A stretch of 64,000 bases of DNA from Isoetes taiwanensis (Eukaryota > Streptophyta > Lycopodiopsida > Isoetales > Isoetaceae), in the NCBI GenBank assembly GCA_021234155.1, contig JAJEKV010000499.1, positions 104,633 through 168,632 on the forward strand. The letters run 5' to 3'. Of this stretch, positions 51,292 through 62,200 are shown one piece after another. Within the stretch, counting starts at the first letter, position 1, and each line of letters opens with the position of its first letter. A program made the translations under genes and the position numbers. The notes beneath the pieces were generated by a model that saw only the letters and a program-made list of their open reading frames with translations, was not told the origin of the DNA and did no database searches.

Positions 51292-52716
51292 GCCCTACCG
51301 GAAAAGATGCCTGGAACCAATCCAGTGCCGCCACGTGGCGACAAAAAGCAGAACAGCAGGTGAAAACAAGAGAATACAGGGTAAGAAAAATAGAACATGG
51401 GGTAAAAAATGGCAGAATGGCGAGTAAAGTTCTTGCACGATTTTCAGAGAAAGAATTAGCGACACGTGTCGCGATACGATTGGATGACAGGGCTGGAAAT
51501 TGGTTCCAGGCGTCTTTTCCGCATGTAGCAAGCATATGGAGCAACTTAGTATGTAAATAAGAATTTCAAGAATTCATATGTAGTCAATTGACTCCTATTA
51601 AGTTTACCCAATCCTTTTTGTATTGGAAAAGGGGCTCTCTCGCATGGTTTGGACTATGATTTCGGTCATGTATAGTATGCAAAACCGTATGTTTTGCAGG
51701 GTTAGAGCAGCTTATTTGCATTTAGTGGTCATGTTTCCTTTTTAGGTTTGTAGAATGTGTTTTTTTGCAATGGTAAGGGGCCATTTTCTTAGGGCATAGA
51801 TAAGAATGCACGCCCCTTTCTATTTTTAGAGCTCCGGTGGAGTTGTGCTTCTGTTTTGTATTGTGTTAAAAACCATGAACAGGAGCTAAGCGTGCCTCTT
51901 CCTTTTTTTGGTAGAGGCGGCAATGACACCCAGCGAGTTAGGCTTCGAGGCAGTGCTTTTGGCATAGGCAATAGCAGATGAAGCCCACAGAGGCGCCATC
52001 GCTAGCTTTGCTGTCTAGACGAAATGAAAGGCAGTCTTTGTTAAGATTTGCTGCTGAAATGGATGCTGCCATAGCCGCTTCTTGCATGTAGCCTAATCCT
52101 CAGTTTTTTCCTTCGGCCTCTTGATGCCATTTGCAGGGTTTTTGTCTCCCACATCCGATTGCTATGAGCGAGTTGATTAGGCCTAGGATTATTCGCACTA
52201 GCAGCACATGATTGATTCCGGGGAAGATTCATTTAGGCGTTCAAGAACTTGGGTCGGTCGCGAGGGATTGATTACGGCAAAGAACGCCGGATCCATTCGA
52301 CGGCCTGGTTTAGCACAAGATGTTGGTGCAGTTCGGTCGCAGCCTTGATGCCTACCATTGGTCCCCCTCTCCCGGGGAATTTTTATACAATGTGCGCTGG
52401 TAGACCACCGAGCATTTTTACACCATTGAAAGTGGTAAAAGCAATTTCCGTGGAAAATCCACGGTAGTTGATCGCACAAATTCGGAATATACCCTAGATC
52501 AATGGCGGGGAACAAAAGATGATAAAAAACCCATAAAGATACACGTATAGCAATATCTACTCATTTCAGAAGACCCTTTTTTTATAAAGAGAATTTCCAA
52601 TTTACAAATTTGCGACGTCGAGTGCAGATAAATTTGTTAAAAGGGTCCCTTGTTAAAACCACCTTGTTGTCAAATACTCTTGTTAAAGATGACAACAAGA
52701 GTTCACATATACTCAC

Positions 52717-52902
52717 CTTTCCGAAGAAATTGAGCATTCCAAAATGAAAGCCATGGAGCGCTGCTTTCTGAACGGTGATTTCCAATGTCCCGTGTAGAGG
52801 AGGAAGAGGAGTTTCATCCTGCAAAAGAAACGGAGCAACAATTCTGAGAACGGAAAGGGTTGACGTAGATCCCTAACTAGGACATACCTTTGATTGGGCC
52901 AT
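52717..52902 (-). pseudogene. PLD: PLD exons 1 and 2 (start of the C2 domain)
   Basis: Exon 1 is tiny: ATG at 52902-52900 gives MAQSK before a GTATGT donor. Exon 2 starts at 52818 after TGCAG and carries DETPLPPLHGTLEITVQKA, ending FFGK before GTGAGT (52716). The LHGTLE motif marks the first strand of the PLD C2 domain. This part alone looks undamaged. Confidence 0.8.
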
Positions 52903-53378
52903 AGAGCAGAAAAGTATTTGATCAATGGCTCGTGACTAAGAACAGCGGTATTCGATGCACAACATAAGAAACTGGCATGCCGATATATAAAGGTATGCGA
53001 GGCGCCAATAGCTTCTGTGGGTAATTTGTTTTACCAATTACTTTCTGGTTGCTCCAAGTTGCTATAGACCAATTGCTTTCTGATGAGGCCATGATTTCCT
53101 TGCGAAATGTATCCATTGATTTCTTTCACCTTGCGAACTCAACTTGATAATGTCATGCTGTTAGATCTGTAGTAATTGCCTTGTCCAACCTATTCTAATG
53201 ACATGACATTATAAACAACTGGTTTGGACGATGCTACCTTTAATAATTGCCTTATCAACCCCTTCAAGGGCCCGTGAAGAACCGAATAGAATTCACCGTC
53301 GCTTTTTCATTGATTTCTTTTACGAGTTCATTAGCACGTTTTGCACAAATGCAAGTTCAACCTTTCCCAAAAATTTTT
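52903..53378. other. Upstream region of the PLD pseudogene
   Basis: This would be the PLD promoter. The reverse-strand frame 53116-52922 is not recognised. Two pieces of near-repeat are seen (TTGATTTCTTTCACCTTGCGA at 53115, TTGATTTCTTTTACGAGTTC at 53309). Confidence 0.4.
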
Positions 53379-53860
53379 GGTATAACAACCAATACATAAC
53401 TACCATTTAACATTAATGAACACAACCATTGGGTTTAATATATTTAAATTAAAATCCCCTTAACCCCCTTTGGTTTGGTGCTTATTCACACCTGGGGTGA
53501 CTCGAGACAACGAGAGTCATTGGATAGGCATATTCACCCCTTATTCCTTAATCTACACTGCATTAAAGTTCCTCGTTTGTGGGTATGCAAGTACACAAAT
53601 TGGTATACCGTGATAACAACATATGCAAAATACTATAAGATTTTAAGCAAAAATACTATATGGTGTTGGTTTTATCGTGGAAAATATAATCACAAGGGCT
53701 CTCGCGGGAAAATATAATCACAAGGGCTCACGCCCCGTCACCCCGTGTGAATAAGCACCCAAACCAAAGGGGGTTTAAGGGGGATTTTAATTTTAAATAT
53801 ATTAAACCCAATGGTTGTGTTCATTAATGTTAATGGTAGTTATGTATTGGTTGTTATACC
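53379..53860. mobile_element. Long-TIR foldback element, MULE-like, 482 bp
   Basis: The arms 53379-53501 and 53737-53860 are inverted repeats of about 123 bp, starting GGTATAACAACCAATACATA and ending near the CACACCTGGGGTGAC / GTCACCCCGTGTG junction. Both sides are bordered by AAAAATTTTT, consistent with a 9-10 bp A/T-rich duplication as made by Mutator-like elements. The centre carries a 27-bp tandem doublet (AAAATATAATCACAAGGGCT twice, 53679-53731). No transposase is present. Confidence 0.85.
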
Positions 53861-54059
53861 AAAAAATTTTTGGCCCCTTCTGGACCCTAAAAATAAACAT
53901 ACGTAAAAAAACATGTAAAACATGCAAACATGTAGCGTATATGTGAAATCTAATATTTAACATTATAACAAAAAATAAAGGAAATCAGAAGAAGCCTGAA
54001 TAAGTATAATATTATAGGATAATGTAATTTAATTAGCCTCTTCAAATTGATGTTACCAC

Positions 54060-54165
54060 ACCTTATCTTGGGGATTTAAACCCATCATATCCTAGTAGTT
54101 TAGCATGCTAGATAACTACAATTGCTCTTCCACTATGCTACGTTGAAGCCACCCTTGTTGGAAAA
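54060..54165 (-). mobile_element. tRNA-derived SINE head or tRNA relic
   Basis: The reverse complement contains GTAGCATAGTGGAAGAGC (A box) and, about 35 bases later, GATGGGTTTAAATCCCC (B box). The acceptor ends do not pair, so it is not an intact tRNA gene. A second B-box-like GGGGTTCAAATCCCC lies on the same strand at about 54552-54570 without an A box. Confidence 0.5.
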
Positions 54166-54230
54166 CTAACCATGTAAGAATGAACTAACTAATCATTTAT
54201 AATTTACTATGGCAATCATATATACAAATA

Positions 54231-54345
54231 AATGTAGAAGCCATAATAGCCAAGTAGAGTTGTATTTCACATACGCATTAATCATATATCTGACCAAATG
54301 TAGAAGCCATAATAGCCAAGTAGAGTTGTATTTCACATACGCATT
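54231..54345. repeat. 64-bp tandem duplication
   Basis: AAATGTAGAAGCCATAATAG through CACATACGCATT occurs twice in succession with almost no differences, separated by AATCATATATCTGACC. It is recent and non-coding. Confidence 0.9.
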
Positions 54346-54599
54346 GCCTTAGATTCCTATCTATTAGCTTGTTTTCCTTATTGCTTGTTTTCATCCATTG
54401 ATTTCCTGCATATTCTCTTACATATTCCCTCGGGGCATTCCAAGCCGTCCACTAAATCGATGTAGGGTCAAACCTACATTTCCATCTCAAAGATAAGATT
54501 TGAGCCATGGGAAGAAGTCAATATATAGGTCAGCGTAGATGGAAATAAGGGGATTTGAACCCCGCCAAAGACATAGGCAACACACCATAACTTTTGAGA

Positions 54600-57115
54600 T
54601 CAAACCTTGAAGAGAAGCCCTCCTTTCTATTCCAAGAAACCTGTTGTGCATGCCATCCTCCCGAACTTGATGTCGGTAAGACATCCGCCCATCCAATTGC
54701 ATCCGCTTGGTCCCTACAAATCGATTAACATGAACAACCATGCAACAAGGAAAACGGATACAATAACATAAAGCAATGCCAAGTGCACGTAAGTGAGGCC
54801 CCCAAAATGCCACCGCCAAAATTCGCCTCATGAAAACCTTGTGCATTAGTAAGAGTTCGACCTTGTGCTCGATGGAACCTCTTTGGCGGAGAAGCTTATT
54901 CCCGGAGGCCCACTAGGTTTGCCTGTTATATTATCACCGATATGGTTTTAAAATATTCAAACTCGTGCTATAAAAGCACCGTGGTCACCGATATATCGCA
55001 AATAGAAATCTAACCCGTCTTCCAAATAATTAAAATATAATTTGTCCATAATTATTGCCCAAACAAACTGGAGAATTGATATAAATTGAACCGCCCTTTG
55101 TTAAACCCCAATAAACATTTCAACCACCATAGTCATGCCGGACCGATTATGATACAATTGCAATGCAAGCATGACGATAACACCTCATCGCACGTTCTTG
55201 AAGGTCATAGCGGTTTCTACAAATAGCTCATGCAGCTACATACTTCACAAAGCATAATTTTGGAAATGGCGGCAAGATAACGCCAATCATCATGTAAATA
55301 ACAAAATTGCTATGAAAATAGGAATGTAGCAAAGACAAGCGAGATGGAATTGAGAAAACACAACCAAGAAATCTATCCTCTTCTTCATCAAATCCGGCGA
55401 AGCTCTCCCAATCGCACCGTATTCACTAAATCGGGTTAAAAACGTTGATTTCCATTTGAAATTCGCATATTCGAGAAAAAAGCTCAAGAAATAATCGAAA
55501 AGAGAAATCAAGCTCGAGGGCATTGATTACCTTTTCTTGTTGGGACTCAGTGCTCTATTCTGAACCCTTTCAAATCCGGTGAGCAACATCCAGGCAAGTT
55601 TAGTTTTTTGTGTAGGATTTGATGACGGCTGAATAAGCATAAAACCCGCATCCCCGCACACAAGGATCGTCCGCTTTTAGAAAGTCGCTGCCTCAAGAGA
55701 ACTCGGTCCACTGCATAAAGGATAGAACAAACGGAAAACCAAGATCCGAATTCGGAGAAAAAAAAAAATGGATCATAGAACCCTAAAAGCATGCCCTCTT
55801 TTCCACAAACCCTAAAATAAGAGAGCTCGATGCTTGCATGTGTTTTCACGGGACTAAAAATAATTGGTTTTTCATGGAGAAATATTCAAAGCTAAACCAT
55901 TGCAAAAATCATAGATAATATGGCATTCAATATGAGAATACTGATTAAGGCGCTCTAGATATACTAATTAGTATGCCTCGCCTGCGCTGTCCATCAAATC
56001 ATATGAAAACCATAGCAAAAACAGCACAAAAATACAAAAAAAGACCCCCGTTATAATGCTACATATTTACTGATGGATTTTTTTCTTATCACGTGGATGA
56101 TGTTTTAACCCTTTGATTGCATCTATGGACACGAATTTAGAAAAATCTGACCCCGCATCTTTGTCCCTAGAATTATTGTCCCTTTCTTTGGTATAGCAAG
56201 AGGTCCTTTATCCGATATAGCGAGGGGGCAAAGATAAACGGTCGATTTACATATTATATTGCAATAGAGCGTTCTAGATGAATTGCATTCACTTGCTAGC
56301 TTAGGTTCCATAATATTATTATAATGATGACTGACGAGATTTAGAGTATGGAACTATAAATCATCATGATTCAATTTGAAGATCAAGAGTCCCACCATTA
56401 TTTGGTTTTATTTTGTGAAACTAGATGAATATAAAAACTTATGCATTGGACTTTATAATACATTTGCATTTGCTTATGCCTTTCTTCTTTCTTAGTTGTT
56501 GTCCATACATACTTCGATATTATACCCTATGGAAAAGAAATGTGTTGGAGAAGAAAACAGTTCCGCTTCTAGTCATATTGAGAAGAAATGTGTTTGAGAA
56601 CAACTAAGATTCTTTGATTGTCATCTTTATCTATATTAAATTTTGGAAACAAAACTTTAGCTGCAAAACATTAGAGACTTCTATTACGGTATGGACTTGA
56701 CCCGCTTCATGATATGTCAGGGCACGGTACCGCAAAGATATAATAATGTTCCTTAGTATTTTTGCTAATGCTATTTTGGTTTCTCATAGGTCCCCCCGCG
56801 GACATTGATAAGTTCCTTCCTCTTTATTCTATTGTTTTTCTTTGTCCCAGGATATGGTCTTTGAAGGCAAGGACAAGGTATTTTAAGACAATATGCTCAG
56901 AAACCAAGCTGTTATTATTTTGATAGAGGCTTTGGATTTTAAAGAATCTGCCGAGAAGTAAATGATGAGATTTCTATCAAGTCTTTACATTGGGGGTTTA
57001 TACTTCAGTATTTGTTTCTATTATAATACGATAATTCTCTTCTAATTTTTTAAATGCTCTATGCTGTATAATTCAGCGCCATAGATTGTTTATTTTAATG
57101 CTTCAGTCAGGGAAA
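54600..57115. other. Anonymous AT-rich stretch
   Basis: A weak terminal-signature match lies at 56782-56830 (TCTCATAGGTCCCCCCGCGG). Reverse-strand frames at 54487-54846 and 55547-55849 show no domain. Confidence 0.45.
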
Positions 57116-57117
57116 TC

Positions 57118-57270
57118 ATGCATTTTCCATGGAGGACGTTCTGTATTTGGATGAGCTTCTATCTGGACTAGACATTGATGCCGCTGAAGAATATGCATTG
57201 TTGTTTCTAGGATGGGCAACTTTCATCTGTTTGGTCTCATATCTGACATCATTGGATGGACAAATTTTGG
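57118..57270 (+). CDS. Possible exon of an unidentified gene
   Basis: Between a TGCTTCAG acceptor-like site and a strong TTTTG|GTAAGT donor, one frame reads MEDVLYLDELLSGLDIDAAE and continues EYALLFLGWATFICLVSYL. The composition looks protein-like (an acidic start, then a hydrophobic helix). I do not recognise the family. A frame at 57390-57537 (GFLLILDQFSRLRSKKSE) could follow, but the phase does not join cleanly. It may be a pseudogene fragment. Confidence 0.35.
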
Positions 57271-57539
57271 TAAGTGTAAGTGGCGGTTCGCTGCCCTCAT
57301 ATTATCTAGAAAATGCATTTTGTTGAATTTAGCGCACGAGAGGAAGCTTTTTATCCTTCCATGGTTTCTTTAGTGTGCATAAATATTCCTTCCTCGCCAG
57401 GGATGATAGAGAAAGGTTTCCTGCTAATTCTGGATCAGTTTTCAAGACTGCGAAGCAAAAAATCTGAAGTATCTCCTGGACTTTTAATTGCATACTTTGC
57501 TTATGCTGGAAACACGCTAGAGACCTATGTCTACATGTA

Positions 57540-58650
57540 GAGGATATAAGTGCTCCAAAGCGGGGATACACGTGGGGATCGACACAAAAAGCATGCCTAA
57601 AAGACTTGGAAGCATGCCCAAAAGAAGCTGTTTCCTCAAAGAATCCAAGATTTGTATTTAAAACACACTCAATATTGAGGTTGAATCTTTGCAACTCATT
57701 CAAATTATCTGCAAATTTGATTGTTGCTTCCATTCAACCGTTACTCAATTGGTAACAGCGGTACACCGGAACCTTTGATCTTATCTCAGGAAGACAATCC
57801 ATTGTTTTATCACATTCCATCTGCTATCATCAATACAATGCTAATTATAAATTGTGTAAAGAATGCTCTTGCCAAAGCGTAATTATGAATAACTTAAATG
57901 ACTATCCGGTCTTGCCAATAACGAGTGATGCATTCTTGATCTTAATATGTTCAATACATATCATGTTGTGATGAAACAAGAGAATTTGAAATATATAAGG
58001 AATATTTAATTAAAATTGTGGAGCAGGATGAGGCTTTTCATAGTTTGAAGCTTTTTTTACCTTTCCATTGTTATGTACAACAAGAGCCACAAAACGAGTT
58101 CAAAATTATGGGGCCCGGAATCTACTAGTGGTGGTGCCACGGGCCTTTTGTTGTCAAAAGGTCATTTTTTATGGGGGCGAAGTGTGGGAACTTTTTTGGT
58201 GAAATGTTCGGCACTGGAATGACCTCGGCAGTGCGAAGGCCTTCTTATAGGTGCCTTTTGGGGAAAGTCCACGGTTCCATACGAGATCCTACTATGAATC
58301 AGAGATGTTTGAACCCTTCAAGTAATGTAGTTGCTGCATTGGAATGCCATATCATTTACTTATTGTTGGTGGAAAGTGGCTATGGTGATCACGTTTTGAA
58401 AACTTTTTTTGGACCATGGGAGTCATGGATCCCTAGTGTCAATTGAATATCATTCCTATGGAAAAGAACAATCATATTGCTTACTATTTGGTTCTCATCT
58501 TTGGGATGTGGGGACTTGAAGATGCATCGGTCCATTATTAATTCAAAGATTACAAGCTTGGGATAAACATCAAGTTCATGTGAAGCTCTAAATAAACATG
58601 AGCCGTTTTGTATCTTAACCACACAACATCCCCTGGCCCACTTTCGTGAC
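57540..58650. other. Anonymous stretch
   Basis: A forward frame at 58171-58446 and reverse frames at 57733-57329 and 58661-58389 are open but carry no known motif. I list the interval as unassigned. Confidence 0.4.
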
Positions 58651-58679
58651 AGGATGTGCACAAATTGTCTTCAATTTGC

Positions 58680-59275
58680 AATGCCCTTTTGTGGTGCCCA
58701 TGAAGAAGCCAACTTATGCTTCTAAATTGGATTTAACAAACAAAAAGAAGTCGCCTCAAAACATATTATAGACAGGAATCGGTGACTTCAAGGCAATGAA
58801 CACATACATGATTTTGCCAAAGACATGGCAATTTATTTAGGATTTAAATTTGTAACCCATCCTTATTGTGTGCATCTTCTATTTGGTTTTTTTCCATCAA
58901 AGGTAGTTTGTTCTCTTGCTTTTTAAGGATTAGCTAGGTAGTTAAGGGCCCCTTTTCCTCCAAGAGCATTTGAATGGCGTTTAGGTTTGTTGGGCAAGCA
59001 TTCTATCCGAGGAGGTTATGGATGCTTCAAACTTTCATCCGGTGATGGATCCTTGTTCATCTTGTTATTATTAATTCTTTATCCTATACAATTAAACTTT
59101 GGCATAAAGATACTTATTATGCTAATCTTTTTATTAGAAAACCCTTGGATATAAAACTCTTTTTTAAGGGTGTAAATTAATAGGCTTGCTGCTCTCTTTT
59201 ATTTTGGGTCCCATAGGCGGTTGGTCTAATTCTAACGCTAAAAACCTATTCTTATTCTTATTCTTATTGTTATGT
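58680..59275 (+). mobile_element. Second copy of the ~560-bp retroposon
   Basis: TGCCCATGAAGAAGCC (58695) and GGAGGTTATGGATGC (59015) occur in the same order and similar spacing as in 50588-51148. The 3' end has GCTGCTCTCTTTTATTTTGG, GTCCCATAGGCGGTTGGTCT and CGCTAAAAACC, followed by (TTATTC)n. It is more diverged than the first copy. Confidence 0.65.
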
Positions 59276-59279
59276 ACAT

Positions 59280-62200
59280 TTTGAAGGGAAAAAATGTTTT
59301 ACTCAAACACTTCAAAATTATGCAGTCTACTAGACTTCAGTTGGAGAATTCTTCCCATATCAGCAACTATGTTTCATTATACCATGGACACCTGGTAGTC
59401 TCTAACATCATTGTGTCAAGGGATGAATTGAAGCAAGAGGAGCATCTGTTTGGTTATCGCCCAAAGAAATAGTTGGCTACATAACAAGTACATGCCAAAG
59501 GGTGCAGATGAAATAGTCTTCGCGCCATCTCCCATGCATCAAGAAGACCTTTGAGGAAAGAGGAAGCATTGGAATAAGCTAACAGAGGAAAGAATAGAGC
59601 CCAAGGCAACAACAACATAGAAGAAGAATAAAATGAAATACACATCTGCAAAGACCGATAAAGAAGTTCTTGACCGAGAGGATGTATACGCCTAAAGCCA
59701 TGAAATTGTGACCGTTATATTGAAAAACCTTAGTTAAAAATATCAAGGGTATAAAAATATGTTTTTCAATCTGTGAAAAACATAAACCACGGGGCAAAAT
59801 ACTCCATGGCATACTTCTTTTCATGTACAAATGAGATAGGTATACAGGATTGTCTAAAAGGTAGCCAATATCTTTAAACCGTGGAGATTACATGGAAATA
59901 CACCATGTAGCAATATACTCTTTCAAATTAGCAAACAAAACAAGAATGATGCAGTCATTACCTCAAACACCATTTTTATAGCATAATACATTGCATATTT
60001 GCATTAGAAGGGGGCCAACAAAATCAAGCACATAAACTAAATAAAAAACCAGGACAAAACTCAATGCAAGTGGCCATTCATATGATTTCACCAAAGGGGC
60101 TCATAGCATCTCTGATGCCTCATCATAAGTGCTCTCACCCTACTCATGGATGCCCTCGTGATAATGGCTTAGCTATACTAAGCCTACAAGGATCATGATG
60201 TATCATTGTCAACCAAAAGTGTATACATGCATTGATACTATATGCATTGATATTATTTAATACAAGCTGAGAAACAAAAACAAATAATCTTCCACACAAA
60301 TCATCAACATTCAAAAGCTTATATGCCTCATGATTCTAATGTTCAACTCAATAGCAATATCTCAGTGGATGCACACTATCCACCACAAAAACAAAAGCTT
60401 CCAGAAGAAGAGAAGGGGCCGAAGGCCAAGAGATGTTCTCAGTCCTTCTCTTGTCCCCTGACTAGAATCATCAGAGAGGCACCAAGGGAAAATCATCTGC
60501 ATGAGCAACACAATTTAATGCAAAACAACACAACTAACAAAGAACATGCAAAGAACAAAGAACTATCGGGCAAAGGCATAGACATCTTTCAAACAATAGA
60601 AAGAGAGCTCCAAGGGCACTATAACTCGAGAAACTCGGGTTGATTAGCCAAAAAAATTGTAGCACAACCAAGAACACTAAGTAAGAGGCATACTTGCAAA
60701 AATCCAGTTAGATGTAGTCACCCATACGTCGAGAGCCGTGAATAGCAGGGATGTGCCAAAAAATCCTGCATGCTACAACAACATCAATCCCATTTCCAGA
60801 TCAAGGCAAAACCATGTCACCTGATTGGGAACCCTATTATCAAAAAACAATTGTAAAATACTGTTCTTTATAATAGCATCTAAATCTAGCAAAAAATACC
60901 ATAAGCTTTTCCCTTCCAGAAAAAACAGAAAATAGCAACCCCAACGAACTATACACTCCAAACCATTGGAAAACCTGGGCCCCATTCCAACTTTTCCAGG
61001 TTAAGCATTGTACCTTCTTTTATATTCGATATAAGAATTATGAATACCAAATGAAGGAATTGGACGAGTGTTAAATCCCTCATATTTTTTGTTATGGAGT
61101 AGAGTCTAGATTGAAGGTGATTGCTTATTTTGAATGCATTAGAAAATGCAAACAAAGATTCTGCTTGTACTATGCATTCCTTAAATACCAAACAAACGTG
61201 CTCTTGTCTAGTTTAATTTTAAAATGCCCCTCCCCAGACCAGATTTTGATCAAGATGCAAGTACCTTGACAAATGGCCAAATCAAGTGGAATGCTGAAAA
61301 TATAATGAGTTGGAATGTTGGATCTGACTAAAGATGAACAATCAAAACGCCCAGATGAGTTTAAATCAATTAGAATTATATGACCATCAATCAGAATGCA
61401 CTAGCACATGTAAGGCCAATATGCATGCCGGAAATAGGGAAAATGATGACCAAATTGCAACCAGATAGGAACGTGTACTCATGATAATCAGATTGGTCAA
61501 ATCTCTAACTAAAAATGCCAGTTCTGTAAGGAGAAAAGCCAACACGCAAATCTTTTTGTTGCATGTTTTGGTTTGGGGCAATTGAAAGCTTTTATAATAC
61601 ATGAAGGCCTATTCTTGTGATACCAAATACATTGGATGTATAATTCCTTATATTATTGCATTTTTATTGATCAAGGACTTTCTGGTAGTACTTAAAGTTA
61701 TAAGTGCTTTTTGCTAAATAACCCCAATTGCAGACACACTTTGCTAGTTTTTCCTTATTGGTAAAAATAATTGCTTACACATTCAATTCCTTTCTTCAAA
61801 CTAGAAAACCTGTAAACTGTAAACTGCAGAAGATCTACCTCTCTTATAATTTCACGGATGTACTAAGATAGCGTATTATTTTGATTGAAACAAACAACTC
61901 GATAGTGCTTGATGTTGATCTGAGCAAACAATTCCAAATATAACTTAAAACAGTAGAACTTGGCAAGATTCGAATTTATCTGCTACAGTACAAGAACCTG
62001 CGGAAAGTGGCAAACAAACATTAGTATTTCGACCACCATGAGTTTGGTGAAATGCATTTGCATAAGTGATGTTTCGGGTTTTAATATCAGACATAAAATG
62101 CAATTTGACATTCGATCCCCTCGTGTGTAACTCTTCAAGTATGAAATAAGTTAAAACAAGACACTTTGGAAAATTAGGCTGACAATATCTTTGTGAAAGC

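Larger units (their letters stand above)
49431..52717. repeat. Segmental duplication, copy B (within PLD)
   Basis: It is collinear with copy A but longer. It keeps the PLD C2 exon (about 50071-49856), a 560-bp retroposon (50588-51148) and a block at 51600-52565 that copy A lacks. In that block the - strand frame 52515-52400 (AIDLGYIPNLC) resembles the C2 strand TINLGNIPVDR and may be a second, more decayed C2 piece. Confidence 0.8.
46271..52902 (-). pseudogene. PLD: Phospholipase D (alpha type) pseudogene
   Basis: Plant PLD hydrolyses phosphatidylcholine to phosphatidic acid; it has an N-terminal C2 domain and two HKD motifs. On the - strand: MAQSK (52902-52888), then DETPLPPLHGTLEI (52818-52717), a C2 segment YATINLGNIPVDRTRTIGE (50071-49856), and the stretch before the first HKD (48460-47860: GPYTYFKQHTGCKV, QKFIYITRRSIYTKI, KRKAKQGVRVLILLWD). 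Then come the first HKD (47760: FTYHQKCVILD), [30 protein letters not shown] with [12 protein letters not shown] (47100-46960), the second HKD part (about 46590: RRFMIYVHSKLMI), [19 protein letters not shown] and [10 protein letters not shown]-like (46479-46330). Stops at 47398-47400, 47308-47310 and 46739-46741, several frameshifts, a MITE in an exon and a SINE near the C-terminus show it is not functional. The final ~100 residues are missing. Confidence 0.92.

Noticed and set aside
54060-54165. tRNA gene on the reverse strand
   Set aside because: The A and B boxes are present, but no acceptor stem or convincing anticodon arm forms.
57329-57733. 134-residue reverse-strand frame, the longest anonymous frame in the right half
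   Set aside because: I found no recognisable motif. It overlaps the forward frame at 57313-57540, so either could be chance.
60323-60643. 106-residue forward frame
   Set aside because: Low-complexity polar composition, no domain, and no splice or promoter context.
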